Shown here: positions 8,578-18,205 of the stretch, in pieces
Layout of the letters: each line of letters opens with the position of its first letter
How positions within the stretch are numbered: position 1 is the first letter of the stretch
Origin: Paraflavitalea soli
GTDB lineage: Bacteria > Bacteroidota > Bacteroidia > Chitinophagales > Chitinophagaceae
Direction: 5' to 3'
NCBI RefSeq assembly: GCF_003555545.1
Contig: NZ_CP032157.1
Location: 2,608,546-2,672,545, forward strand
DNA length: 64,000 bases
Program-made: the position numbers and the translations under genes
The notes under the pieces: generated by a model
What the model was told of the DNA's origin: nothing
Seen by the model: the letters and a program-made list of their open reading frames with translations, nothing else
The model's database searches: none

Positions 8578-11500
8578 ATGCACCCTACCAACTGCCTGAG
8601 AAGCTGTAAGCTTTTACTCATTCTCCTCTTTAGTATTATCTCCCACACTATTATTAATGCCCAATCGGTTGGCGTACTGGAAGGTTCTCCCGGCGTATCG
8701 CTGGACGGATCGTCGAGTTATACCGTACCGCTCAAGCTGCCCAGTGGCGTGGCGGGCCTGCAGCCCGATCTATCGCTGGTGTACAACTCGCGCAGCAGCG
8801 ACGGTCTTGCCGGCTGGGGCTGGAACCTTAGCGGGCTGAGCAATATCACCCGGGGAAGTACTACGGCTTATCACAACGGGATCGTAAGGCCCCTGAAAAT
8901 GAACGCCGATGACAACTTTTACCTCGACGGCCAGTTGCTGATGCCCATCAGCGGCACCAATGGCGGTGATGGTACGGAATACAAGCTGGAATCGGAAAAC
9001 TATTCAAAGATCCAGTCTTATGGTGGTTATAACGGTGACCCGGTATGGTGGAAGGTGACGAATAAGGATGGATCGGTGGTTGAATATGGCAACTCCTCCA
9101 CAGAGGAAGACAAGCTCAAAGCCGGGGCCACGATGGTGTGGTTTGTCAGGACGATGAAAGATGTGAATGACAACCCGATCACCTACAATTATTATAACTA
9201 CAACAATGAGGCGGTGATCGCCAGCATCCAATATGCCAATGCCACGATTGAATTTGAATATACGTACAAGGAAAACAGCAATGTTACTTTTGTAAACGGA
9301 ACGGCCTTTGCCAATACCAAGCTGCTGAACAATGTGGTGGTGAAGGTGGATAATGTGCGGCAGATCAGCTACAGGCTCACCCACTCACCAAAGATCAAAC
9401 GGCACTACCTGCAAACGATCGAGCTGGTGGGTACAGACAATAGCAGTACCTGGGCCACTAACTTCAACTATGGTTACCCGGACTATGAAGAAACGGTTTC
9501 GCTGCTATCCGGCTATTACCAAAACTCCTATCCGAATGTTACTTTATCGCCGGGTGATTATGATGGGGATGGCAAGACGGACCTCGTAGTGGCGGAAAGG
9601 CGCGGCAATGTAAATGGCGATGGTACGGGTATCGAAAGCACTACTTCCGGCGGCTACCACGTGATCACCAATGTAGGTGACCGTCCCTTTGGTTTCCTTG
9701 ATCCATCGCATTATGAAATGACGCAAACGTATACGCCGATCACCTATATGAAGGCGGACGAATTTACCAACCCCTACTCCTACTATGCTACGGACTACCG
9801 GGGTGAAGGGAAGGATGGCTTGTTAAGACCCAGCAAGATCTGGCATCAGTACCAGGATTCACGGGGGGATTGGCACGATGATCAAATGAACTATACCGAT
9901 GCGATCTACCTGGAGGATTTTAATAAAAACGGATCGAGCCTGTCGGTGAACTCCAATAATATATCTACTCCATTTTCATATAGTACCTGGTCTACCTATA
10001 ATTTTTACCTGAAAGAGTCGAACTCTTTTATTCAGGGGGATTTTGATGGAGACTCCAAGGTGGATGTCATTTCCATTCTTGGCAGCAAATACCAATCGGG
10101 CGAGATCATCGAACGGAAGTTCAACATTTTTAGCGGCTGGTATATTTACCGGAGAACGCCGGTTTGGGATTATAATTACAAAGGTTTTTTGACGAATACT
10201 TCCAATGGTTATTATCATAGTGAGATCATTGGCATCGACAATGCCTTTAAGGATGCACAGGCCATTTTCCCGGTGGATTTTGATGGTGATGGCAAGCAGG
10301 AACTGTTGGTATTTAAAAAGTACAATTACCTGATCTATGCGATCAACCAGCTGCCTGCTTCCACAGGCTATTCTTTCCAGGCGGTACAGATCTATTCGGG
10401 GTATAATATTTCCTATGCCAGTTATAAGCGTGTGCTGGCCGGCGACTTCAACGGCGACCGTAAAACGGATATTATCGGCATCGGCACTTCGCAATATGCT
10501 GCCATCTGGTACAGTACAGGTACCAGCTACGCGCAGGGAAGTTTCCAACTGGACAGAACGCCTGATTTCAGTACGGTATGGTTTGACTTTTTCACCACCG
10601 GCGACTTTAATGGGGATGGCATAACGGATCTGTTCCACTATTACAGTACCAATAATATGCAGAAGCAGAGTGTCCATTATTTCAAGGGGATGAATTACAC
10701 GCCTTCTACCACCAGTACGGGCTATGCTTATTATTGCGCCAATGAGTGGATACCCTATGACAATTATACGATCATTCAAACGTATTATCAATCGTGCCAG
10801 GACCCCTATGACGGGTGGTGGTACGATGCCTATTTGATCGAGTATACTTATACCTCACCCGAATATGTAACGCCTTTGTATACGAAGGGGGCGGGCTATA
10901 ATTACGGCATGGTGGCCAATATGGTGTATGGTACGCCTCCTGAAACGGGGGATTTCAATGGGGATGGCAAAACGGAGATCATTCAATCTACGGGGTATGG
11001 CAATTATGTGCTGCTGGATGCCTTTGGGGGTGATAAGAATTCAAGCCTGCTGCAGTCTGTGACAGATGGCCTGGGCAATACAACGACGTTCAATTACAAA
11101 ACGCTGGCGGAAAAAACCACCACCAATGTATACTCCAATACGGGCAATGTGTCGCTGTATTTCCCGCTCAACGTGATGCCGCTGGCGATGAAAGTGGTGA
11201 CGCAGATGACGCAACCGAATGGTGTGGGCGGCACAGACAATAGTGTTTTCCGTTACCAGGATGCGATCATGGACCGTCATAAAGGATTCCTTGGCTTCCG
11301 GCGGAATACAACGGTAAGAAATGGAGAGGTGCAGGAACGCAACGAAAGTGAGATCAATACCACGTACAGGGCGCTGATCCCTCAAAAGCACACCACCCTA
11401 TATAAGGATGACGCGGGTACGTATGAAGACCTGTTGAGTTCGGTGACAACGAATACGACGATCGTTCCTTTGTCTATCAGCACTACGCGGTATTACTGGT

Positions 11501-14500
11501 TCAACCGGTACAAACTGCAAACGGCCAGCACCATCGAGGCCAATGAATTGGCGGGCTCGGCCATCAAAAAAGAAATTACTTATGATGCTTATGATAATGT
11601 AACACAGGAAATCGTGAAGAAGGGATATTTGTCGGGAGGCGATGTGGTACCGGTGGAGACGGTTACCACGAATGCGACCTATGTGCAAACGGGTAAGGCA
11701 TTGGTGCCGATGTTCCCTACCAAGGCGGAGACGATCAGCAGCCGGAATGGCAATACGAATACCCGGGTGACCACCTCTACGTACACCCCTGATAAAGGAT
11801 CGCTGGCCTCTCAAACAAACTGGGCCGAAACACCTTTGGCGAGCACAGTAAGTTTTACGTACAATAGCAATGGAAACCTGACACAAACTGTGACAGCCAC
11901 CGGCAGTAAGCCGCCTGTGACGACTACCTCCACGTATGATGTGAACCAGCGCTACCTGGTGACGAGCACGGTAACCTGTGATAATGTGACGCGCACAAGC
12001 TCGCTTACGCGGCATCCTATGTGGGGAGAGATACTGACAAAGACGGATGGCGATGGCAGCACGGGCTCACTGACGACCACCTATGAATACGATGCGCTGG
12101 GCAAGCTCAAAAAGACGATCACCCCACTGGGGCATGAGATACTGGAATCGGATGTATGGGATGTAAGCGGCCAGCAGTCTTATTATCATTTTACGGATCA
12201 CCAGGACTACCGGGGAGCCGACCAAAAGATATGGTACGACCGGTTGGGCAGGGTGATCAGGACGCAAACGCTGGGCTGGAACAACCAGTGGATCACGCAA
12301 ACGAAAACCTATGATAGCAGAGGACGTGAAAGCACCAGTTCTTCTCCCTATTATTCGGGAGATCAGGTATTGATCAATACGAATAATTACGATCGCCTGT
12401 TCCGCCTGTCAACGATCGTCACGCCTTCCGGAACCAATACGCTGACCTACTCTTACCCGGGTAGCGGGCAAATAGTGGTAACGGAAGTAAATGGTGCGGG
12501 CCAGACATCTACCAAGAAAACGGATGCAGCGGGCCGGGTGATCGAGACGACCGACCATGGCGGCTCTGTAACACATACCTACGATGCATTGGGCAATGTA
12601 CTGACCACTGCCCTGAATGGTGCAACGGTCGTTACGAATACCTACGATGGATATGGCAGGAAGACACAATCGGTGGATGTGAATGCCGGGACGGTGAGTT
12701 ATGCTTACGATGAAAGTGACAACATCATCAGCGTAACAGATGCCAATAACAAGGTGTCGACGATGACCTATGATGGATTAAACCGGTTGCTGAGCCGCAA
12801 CACGGTGGAAGGATCAACAAACTATGAATATTATAATACGGCCAATAATAAGGCGCTTAAAAAGGTCTACAACAGCAATCATTCGCGTGAGCTGGTGTAT
12901 GACAGTTACCGGAGAACTGTATTGCAAACGGATATCGTGGCGGGCGAAGGCACTTTTAACACCTCCTTTGAATTTGATGCCAACAACAATCCTTCGGCTA
13001 CAGTATATCCAAATGGAACGCGGGTAGAAAGTCAATACAATAATGCGGGCTTGCTGAGCAAGGTGCTGAGTGGCGGGGCTGTACTGTATGAGGCGCTGGC
13101 TTACGATGGCCAGGGACATAGCACGCAATACAAGCTGGTGAATGGGCAAACGAGTACGGATACTTATAACAATGGCCTGCCCACGCGCTTTTATACGCCG
13201 GGTATACAGGACCTGAACTTTAATTTTGAGCAAAGCAGCGGCAACCTGCTGAGCCGCACAGATGCGATCAAAGGCCTTACGGAGACGTTTACGTATGACA
13301 ACCTGAACAGACTGCTGTCGGCTTCGGTCAACAACGTGCTGCAGTTTGGGATTACGTATGATGGCAGCCCTTCTCAAAGTAAGGGTAATATAGCCGTCAA
13401 GTCGGACGTGGGCACTTATACCTACCTCGACCGGAAGCCGAATGCGGTAGGTTATATCAGTCCGCTGATCAATACAGCGATGGCGGCTGAGGCCACGAGT
13501 GTAAGTTATACCAGCTTCCAAAGGCCGCTGCAGATCAACAAGGGAGCCAACAGGCTGGACCTGGTATATGGTACGGATGATGAACGGATCAGGACCGTCA
13601 GGTACCTGAATGGCGGGGTGGCAGAGACGAAGGTTTTCCTGGGCGATTTTGAAAGGCAAAATGTCAATGGGGGCACCAACGATATCGTATATGTAGCGGG
13701 TGGTAATGGCTTTTGCGCGCTGATCGTAAATGGTGTGCCTTATGCCACTTATTCAGATTATTTAGGCAATATCTTAACGATCAGCAATAGCAGCGGGGCT
13801 GTGGTGGCGCAACAGAATTTTGACGCCTGGGGCCGCCGCCGGAATGTGAATGACTGGACGTATGTAAATGTGGGTGAAAACCTGTTGCCGGTATGGTTGT
13901 ACCGCGGCTTTACGGGGCATGAGCACCTGGTAGAATTTGCATTGATCAATATGAATGCGCGGTTGTATGATCCGTATAACGGCAGGATGTTGTCGCCAGA
14001 TAATGCTACCAATGAGTTGTGGGGTACACAGGGATATAACAAATACAGCTATGCCAATAACAACCCGCTGAAATACATTGACCCTACGGGTGATGATCCG
14101 ATCATTGTAGCGCTGATCATTGGTTTTGTAATGGGTGCCTATACCGGTGGCGTTGCGGCCAATGCGGGGCAAATGAATCCATTCAAATGGGATTTCCAGA
14201 ATGGCAAGACCTGGGGTTATATGATCGGTGGTGGTATTATTGGTGGCTTATCGGGCGCCATGGGAGCCTCCATTACCTCGAGTATCAATGCAGCGGGAGG
14301 CATTATGGCGAATACCGTAGGCGCGATGGCCAGTTCCTTTATGTTCTCGACGGGTATGTCGGCACTAACGGGCGGCATGATGAGTCCGAGTATCAGTTTT
14401 GGTATTGCATCGTATGATTTTGGTACGAACAGCTGGGGATATTTGGGCAAGAAAGGTAATAAATGGTATACGACACTCTCCTATACGTTTGGCGCTTTGG

Positions 14501-15057
14501 CCAATCTGCAGGACCTGGTAACGGGATTCTGGGGTAAGAACTATGAGTATCAATACGAGACATCGAAAGGTGGCAAGGTTGGTCATGGAAACATAAGGGA
14601 AGTTGTACCTGGGGCAGCGAAAAATCCTGTAAAAATATCGGTAGCGAATGCCAATGGCTTATTGGATGGCGGAGAAAGCAAACTGGGCGCTGCCATCAAA
14701 TGGTTGTGGAGGGCGGCTTTTTCGAAGAAAGCCGGTGGTGGGCAATTCTGGACCGAAGCTGGACCAGACGGTGTACCTGAAGCTGGTTGGGTACGAATAC
14801 CTTTGCGACTTAACTCTAAAATAATCGGCTGGATGAACAAGAATATTGCTGCCGGGAAGGACCTGTGGGGCATTGGCAAACTGAGGTTTGGCATTGGGTT
14901 TGGATGTGTAACGTATGCTGCGCGGGCCCTGTGGACCTCCGGTATACCTACGATCCCGATCATCAACTGGTTTGGACCGCGCATTCTGTGGATACAGCTG
15001 GCGATCAGGCATGCGGGTATTATCGCTTCGCCGATAACGAACAGCTTACCGAAGTAA
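8578..15057 (+). CDS. SpvB/FG-GAP/RHS-repeat secreted protein with variable C-terminal domain (polymorphic toxin-like)
   Basis: A 2,159-residue protein with a signal peptide (LLLILLFSIISHTIINAQ). An SpvB/TcaC-like N-terminus (VPLKLPSGVAGLQPDLSLVYNS, GLAGWGWNLSGLS) is followed by at least six FG-GAP/VCBS calcium-binding motifs of the D-x-(D/N)-G-D form (DYDGDGKTD, DFDGDSKVD, DFDGDGKQE, DFNGDRKTD, DFNGDGITD, DFNGDGKTE). A TcdB/TcaC-like middle and many YD/RHS repeats follow. The RHS core (GFTGHEHL ... RLYDPYNGRMLSPD ... YSYANNNPLKYIDPTG) ends near residue 1837. The last ~320 residues are unrelated: a glycine-rich hydrophobic stretch, then a domain with C2110 (FGCVTYAARALW) and H2145 (AIRHAGI), which could be a papain-like or amidase toxin. 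The next gene may be its immunity or accessory protein. Confidence 0.85.
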   Translation: MHPTNCLRSCKLLLILLFSIISHTIINAQSVGVLEGSPGVSLDGSSSYTVPLKLPSGVAGLQPDLSLVYNSRSSDGLAGWGWNLSGLSNITRGSTTAYHNGIVRPLKMNADDNFYLDGQLLMPISGTNGGDGTEYKLESENYSKIQSYGGYNGDPVWWKVTNKDGSVVEYGNSSTEEDKLKAGATMVWFVRTMKDVNDNPITYNYYNYNNEAVIASIQYANATIEFEYTYKENSNVTFVNGTAFANTKLLNNVVVKVDNVRQISYRLTHSPKIKRHYLQTIELVGTDNSSTWATNFNYGYPDYEETVSLLSGYYQNSYPNVTLSPGDYDGDGKTDLVVAERRGNVNGDGTGIESTTSGGYHVITNVGDRPFGFLDPSHYEMTQTYTPITYMKADEFTNPYSYYATDYRGEGKDGLLRPSKIWHQYQDSRGDWHDDQMNYTDAIYLEDFNKNGSSLSVNSNNISTPFSYSTWSTYNFYLKESNSFIQGDFDGDSKVDVISILGSKYQSGEIIERKFNIFSGWYIYRRTPVWDYNYKGFLTNTSNGYYHSEIIGIDNAFKDAQAIFPVDFDGDGKQELLVFKKYNYLIYAINQLPASTGYSFQAVQIYSGYNISYASYKRVLAGDFNGDRKTDIIGIGTSQYAAIWYSTGTSYAQGSFQLDRTPDFSTVWFDFFTTGDFNGDGITDLFHYYSTNNMQKQSVHYFKGMNYTPSTTSTGYAYYCANEWIPYDNYTIIQTYYQSCQDPYDGWWYDAYLIEYTYTSPEYVTPLYTKGAGYNYGMVANMVYGTPPETGDFNGDGKTEIIQSTGYGNYVLLDAFGGDKNSSLLQSVTDGLGNTTTFNYKTLAEKTTTNVYSNTGNVSLYFPLNVMPLAMKVVTQMTQPNGVGGTDNSVFRYQDAIMDRHKGFLGFRRNTTVRNGEVQERNESEINTTYRALIPQKHTTLYKDDAGTYEDLLSSVTTNTTIVPLSISTTRYYWFNRYKLQTASTIEANELAGSAIKKEITYDAYDNVTQEIVKKGYLSGGDVVPVETVTTNATYVQTGKALVPMFPTKAETISSRNGNTNTRVTTSTYTPDKGSLASQTNWAETPLASTVSFTYNSNGNLTQTVTATGSKPPVTTTSTYDVNQRYLVTSTVTCDNVTRTSSLTRHPMWGEILTKTDGDGSTGSLTTTYEYDALGKLKKTITPLGHEILESDVWDVSGQQSYYHFTDHQDYRGADQKIWYDRLGRVIRTQTLGWNNQWITQTKTYDSRGRESTSSSPYYSGDQVLINTNNYDRLFRLSTIVTPSGTNTLTYSYPGSGQIVVTEVNGAGQTSTKKTDAAGRVIETTDHGGSVTHTYDALGNVLTTALNGATVVTNTYDGYGRKTQSVDVNAGTVSYAYDESDNIISVTDANNKVSTMTYDGLNRLLSRNTVEGSTNYEYYNTANNKALKKVYNSNHSRELVYDSYRRTVLQTDIVAGEGTFNTSFEFDANNNPSATVYPNGTRVESQYNNAGLLSKVLSGGAVLYEALAYDGQGHSTQYKLVNGQTSTDTYNNGLPTRFYTPGIQDLNFNFEQSSGNLLSRTDAIKGLTETFTYDNLNRLLSASVNNVLQFGITYDGSPSQSKGNIAVKSDVGTYTYLDRKPNAVGYISPLINTAMAAEATSVSYTSFQRPLQINKGANRLDLVYGTDDERIRTVRYLNGGVAETKVFLGDFERQNVNGGTNDIVYVAGGNGFCALIVNGVPYATYSDYLGNILTISNSSGAVVAQQNFDAWGRRRNVNDWTYVNVGENLLPVWLYRGFTGHEHLVEFALINMNARLYDPYNGRMLSPDNATNELWGTQGYNKYSYANNNPLKYIDPTGDDPIIVALIIGFVMGAYTGGVAANAGQMNPFKWDFQNGKTWGYMIGGGIIGGLSGAMGASITSSINAAGGIMANTVGAMASSFMFSTGMSALTGGMMSPSISFGIASYDFGTNSWGYLGKKGNKWYTTLSYTFGALANLQDLVTGFWGKNYEYQYETSKGGKVGHGNIREVVPGAAKNPVKISVANANGLLDGGESKLGAAIKWLWRAAFSKKAGGGQFWTEAGPDGVPEAGWVRIPLRLNSKIIGWMNKNIAAGKDLWGIGKLRFGIGFGCVTYAARALWTSGIPTIPIINWFGPRILWIQLAIRHAGIIASPITNSLPK

Positions 15058-15068
15058 AAGCCGACACT

Positions 15069-15626
15069 ATGCATAAACTCACGCTTCTTCTGACCTTGCT
15101 GGGATCCTTGAGTGGATGTTCAGCGCAATCTGCCCCCGGAAAAGGGGGAGCCAGGATGCCGGAGGGTTACTTTTATGGCACGGACAAATGGTTCAGTAAG
15201 GTGTTTGTAAAAGTAACCGGAGACAAGGCCATTGCCGATTTTGTCCATGTGGAGAAGTTTCCCAGGAGCCTGTACTCAGATACGCTGGTGTACAATGCAG
15301 GTACTAATACCTGGACCGGGAAAACAGCGACGGTGGTGGAAAAGAACGGCAACTACAAGATCTCTATGCGTAAGGGTAGCTCCTCCATTACGATCAAGGC
15401 CAATGAAATGTATTATAAAGAAGAAGCGAACCGTATGAAGAATGCAGGATATGCCCGGGGATATTATGAGCAATATGTAATGAGTAGCACCAATAGGGAG
15501 GCTGCGCAGGCAAAGTACAAGGAACTGGAAAAACAATATAATATCCCGGAGCTGGCCACTACCTTACAACATGTGGATTTCGTAAAGGAATATGACAAGT
15601 TCAAAACAGCATTATTAAAAAGATGA
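15069..15626 (+). CDS. Small lipoprotein downstream of the RHS protein (possible immunity protein)
   Basis: A 185-residue lipoprotein. I start it at ATG 15069, which gives a signal sequence and lipobox (MHKLTLLLTLLGSLSGC); the frame is open back to 14865 but that would overlap the RHS gene. The mature part is mostly soluble, with a lysine-rich amphipathic C-terminal half (ANEMYYKEEANRMKNAGYAR ... KYKELEKQYN). It starts 11 bases after the RHS stop codon, a position typical of immunity proteins for polymorphic toxins, and its membrane anchoring would suit protection against a toxin acting in the envelope. No family is recognised, and the immunity role is inference from position only. Confidence 0.7.
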   Translation: MHKLTLLLTLLGSLSGCSAQSAPGKGGARMPEGYFYGTDKWFSKVFVKVTGDKAIADFVHVEKFPRSLYSDTLVYNAGTNTWTGKTATVVEKNGNYKISMRKGSSSITIKANEMYYKEEANRMKNAGYARGYYEQYVMSSTNREAAQAKYKELEKQYNIPELATTLQHVDFVKEYDKFKTALLKR

Positions 15627-15648
15627 CCTAAACCAATAAAACCTTACT

Positions 15649-16107
15649 ATGCAAAAGATCATTTTTATCATAGCGTTGCTGCTGACCGCCGGTTATATAA
15701 ACGCGCAGCAGATACCACCTGGCAGTTGCGGGCTGCTATACAAATACGATGCAGCGGGCAACCGGATATCATCGGAGTATTTTTGTAATGCAACAGGCTC
15801 CCCTATCGATATGCGGACAGCGGTGAATCCGGCGAAGGACCAGGCAGCCCCTACGGATGAAGCAAGTTTTGTGAAAGTAGATGTATTGTTTCCCAATCCT
15901 ACTACGGGCCGCTTTACGGTGCGTTTTGCGAAGCCACTTAATAATACACCCATCCTGATCACGGATGCTACCGGCCGCACCATCCGCCAATTAACGGGCA
16001 ATGGGTATTCGCTGGAGTTTGATATATCGGGACAGGCCGCGGGCACGTATTATATCGTGATCCGAAATGGGAAGGATAACCTGGTGCAGAAGGTGATCAA
16101 GCAGTAA
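15649..16107 (+). CDS. Small secreted protein with T9SS type A sorting domain and an RHS-like YD motif
   Basis: A 152-residue protein with signal peptide (IIFIIALLLTAGYINAQ). After it comes a single RHS-like motif, YKYDAAGNRISSEYF. The last ~80 residues form a Por-type T9SS sorting domain (VDVLFPNPTTGRFTVRF, ITDATGRTIRQL, AAGTYYIVIRNGKDNLVQKVIKQ). It ends the RHS operon, 22 bases after the lipoprotein gene, and is followed by a strong terminator. The RHS protein itself lacks a sorting domain, so this small protein could connect the system to T9SS; that is inference. Confidence 0.8.
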   Translation: MQKIIFIIALLLTAGYINAQQIPPGSCGLLYKYDAAGNRISSEYFCNATGSPIDMRTAVNPAKDQAAPTDEASFVKVDVLFPNPTTGRFTVRFAKPLNNTPILITDATGRTIRQLTGNGYSLEFDISGQAAGTYYIVIRNGKDNLVQKVIKQ

Positions 16108-16131
16108 ATTAACTTCCTTACATAATACTTC

Positions 16132-16161
16132 AGGGCTGTTTCTTCGGAAACGGCCCTTTTT
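16132..16161 (+). terminator. Intrinsic terminator of the RHS operon
   Basis: An 11-bp stem (AGGGCTGTTTC / GAAACGGCCCT, one G-U pair) closed by a cUUCGg tetraloop and followed by TTTT. It lies 24 bases after the sorting-domain gene and just before the convergent AlkD-like gene. Confidence 0.9.
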
Positions 16162-16162
16162 A

Positions 16163-16915
16163 TTATTTTTCCATGTATTGTTTTTTCAGTTTGCTGTCGA
16201 GGTGTTCGATGGCATAGCGCAACATGGTGCGGGGCATGGTAGCGGCATGTTTATCGAGGAAGGCCAGGAGCATTTGTTTGTCCTGTTTGCCCGCTTCGCG
16301 TATCCACCCTCCTGCTGCTTTGTGGATGAGATCATGCTTATCACGCACCAATGTTTCGGCCATCTTAAAGGTATCACCCAGTTCACCCTGCCTGATGAAA
16401 TACGAGGTACTTACGATGGCCGTCCTGCGTTCCCATACATTCTTTGATTTGGCCAGCTTTTGAAGGATGGTGCGGGGTTTATCAAAAATATAGGCACCCA
16501 CTACATACTGGGCGCTTCTATCGACCAGGTCCCAGTTGTTGATCCTGTCGTGCCGCCGGATGTAGAGGTCGAACAGTTCTTTCTTCCTGGTTTCGGGGGT
16601 CTTTTTGTCGCGGGCCTGGAAATCCATGATGCTGACGGCGCCGGCCCGGGCTTCGTGGATATTGCTTTCGAGTAATTTTTCAATTTCTTTTACCGGCATC
16701 TGGATATAGGCTTTGGCCAGGGCAAACACCTCCCCCATGCGCACGCCAATGAACAGATCGCCTTCGCCATATTGCCCTTCGCCGGATTTGAAGTAGCGTT
16801 GGATCTTTTTCAGTTCGGCTTCAGACACCAATAATTCCAAGGCTTCCAGGAAACTTTTGGCCGTGAGGACTTCTGTTTTGCCCGTCTTTTTTGCCGGTAT
16901 TTTTTTCGTAGCCAT
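16163..16915 (-). CDS. AlkD-like DNA alkylation repair protein (HEAT-repeat DNA glycosylase family)
   Basis: A 250-residue cytosolic protein of the DNA-alkylation-repair (AlkC/AlkD) family, made of tandem HEAT-like helices. Visible family features are GVRMGEVFALAKAY near the N-terminus, the ARAGAVSIMDF helix, INNWDLVDRSAQYVVG (a W-D-x-x-D core that contacts DNA in AlkD) and IHKAAGGWIREAGKQD. I start it at ATG 16915 (MATKKIPAKKTGK), since the 11 extra codons upstream lack support. Members excise bulky or cationic alkylated bases such as 7-methylguanine. The lysine-rich N-terminus is unstructured. Monocistronic. Confidence 0.85.
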   Translation of the reverse strand: MATKKIPAKKTGKTEVLTAKSFLEALELLVSEAELKKIQRYFKSGEGQYGEGDLFIGVRMGEVFALAKAYIQMPVKEIEKLLESNIHEARAGAVSIMDFQARDKKTPETRKKELFDLYIRRHDRINNWDLVDRSAQYVVGAYIFDKPRTILQKLAKSKNVWERRTAIVSTSYFIRQGELGDTFKMAETLVRDKHDLIHKAAGGWIREAGKQDKQMLLAFLDKHAATMPRTMLRYAIEHLDSKLKKQYMEK

Positions 16916-17139
16916 AATCCTTAATCCTTCTTTGGTGATGCGATGCAAGGCTTGTTTGCTGCATTTAAGGTATTCATTTTTTGAGAGGCGGGCAAATCAG
17001 CGGGCCTGGATAAACAGACAGCAGCTTTCTACAATTCATACGGCTTTTTCCACCGTTCATACGACCGGCATCCGGTCATAACATGCCATAAACAGGGATT
17101 TACCGGTAAACCAGTACTTTTGGCGGTAGTAACCACCTG

Positions 17140-18198
17140 ATGGCAATTTTACGTTCTCCCTTTTATGCTTCCACCGACCGGCGGCTGCGGCTGTTGGGCC
17201 CTATCGTGTTGTTTATGGTGGGCGCTTTGTTTTTTCGATTGCAGATGTACCTGGAGACACCGCCCGCCAAAATACCGATCCTGGTGACGGTAGCGTTGGG
17301 GAGTGGATTTATTGGCTGGGAACTGGCACGCCTGACGGCCTTGTTCATTCAATCGAGGTTGCCCGGCCTGGAGCGTACGCGGCAACGGCTCATTTTCCTC
17401 ATCCTGGCTATCATTGTACTTTCCCACATCGGCTACCTGATCCGCAATGTAATACATGGGGTAATCGGCAGTTTTCCCCTACAATGGCCTACCCTGGTGG
17501 ATTATTCGGCTCGCCTGGGGGTGCTGATCTTTTATGCTACGGTGACCCTCAACATCTACGAAGGGGCTTACCTGTGGAAACAATGGCGACAGACCATTGC
17601 GGAAAAAGAAAAGCTGATTGATTCGGAATGGCAGGCCCGGTTTGACCTGTTGAAGAACCAGATCAACCCGCATTTCCTGTTCAACAGTTTAAATGCATTG
17701 AGTTCGCTGATCGAAGAAGACCCGGCAAAAGCAGAACAATTTACGAATGAACTGAGCAAGGTGTACCGCTACCTGCTGCAAAGTAATAACCAGGAAATGG
17801 TGACGCTGGCAGTAGAGCTGCAGTTCATCCTTTCGTATGGACATCTGCTGCAAACGAGGCATGGAGAGGGTTTCAGGCTTTCGATCGATGTAGACAAACA
17901 GTATCACTCCTGCCTCATTCCTTCCTTAACGCTGCAATTGCTGGTAGAAAATGCGGTGAAGCACAATATCGTTTCGCGGGAACAACCGCTGGAAGTATCT
18001 ATCCGATGTGATGGTACAGGTGTGCTGATCGTAGAGAATAAGGTGCAGAAAAAAGAGAACCAGGTTTTATCAAATGGTGTGGGACTGGCCAATATCAATA
18101 ATAAGTTCCGGCTGCTGAACCTGCAGGGGATCAGGATCGAAATTACGGAGGAGCGGTTTGTGGTGATGGTGCCGCTGACAGAAGTACCCCAATATTAA
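17140..18198 (+). CDS. LytS/YehU-type sensor histidine kinase
   Basis: A 352-residue inner-membrane kinase with about four N-terminal membrane spans (roughly residues 18-155). A short linker follows, then a His_kinase domain with the H-box NQINPHFLFNSLNALSSLI (phospho-acceptor His) and an HATPase domain with the N-box LQLLVENAVKHN and glycine motif NGVGLANI. The family normally pairs with a LytTR response regulator; none is next to it, so it is an orphan here. Downstream, 7 bases after the stop, begins a glycosidase-like gene with visibly more A/T-rich sequence, so an operon is possible but functional linkage is doubtful. Confidence 0.88.
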   Translation: MAILRSPFYASTDRRLRLLGPIVLFMVGALFFRLQMYLETPPAKIPILVTVALGSGFIGWELARLTALFIQSRLPGLERTRQRLIFLILAIIVLSHIGYLIRNVIHGVIGSFPLQWPTLVDYSARLGVLIFYATVTLNIYEGAYLWKQWRQTIAEKEKLIDSEWQARFDLLKNQINPHFLFNSLNALSSLIEEDPAKAEQFTNELSKVYRYLLQSNNQEMVTLAVELQFILSYGHLLQTRHGEGFRLSIDVDKQYHSCLIPSLTLQLLVENAVKHNIVSREQPLEVSIRCDGTGVLIVENKVQKKENQVLSNGVGLANINNKFRLLNLQGIRIEITEERFVVMVPLTEVPQY

Positions 18199-18205
18199 AA
18201 CAGGA

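Noticed and set aside
9976-13659. Long minus-strand open frames (for example 9976-10791 and 12814-13659) inside the RHS gene
   Set aside because: They are antisense shadows of repetitive RHS coding sequence, with arginine- and isoleucine-rich implausible composition.
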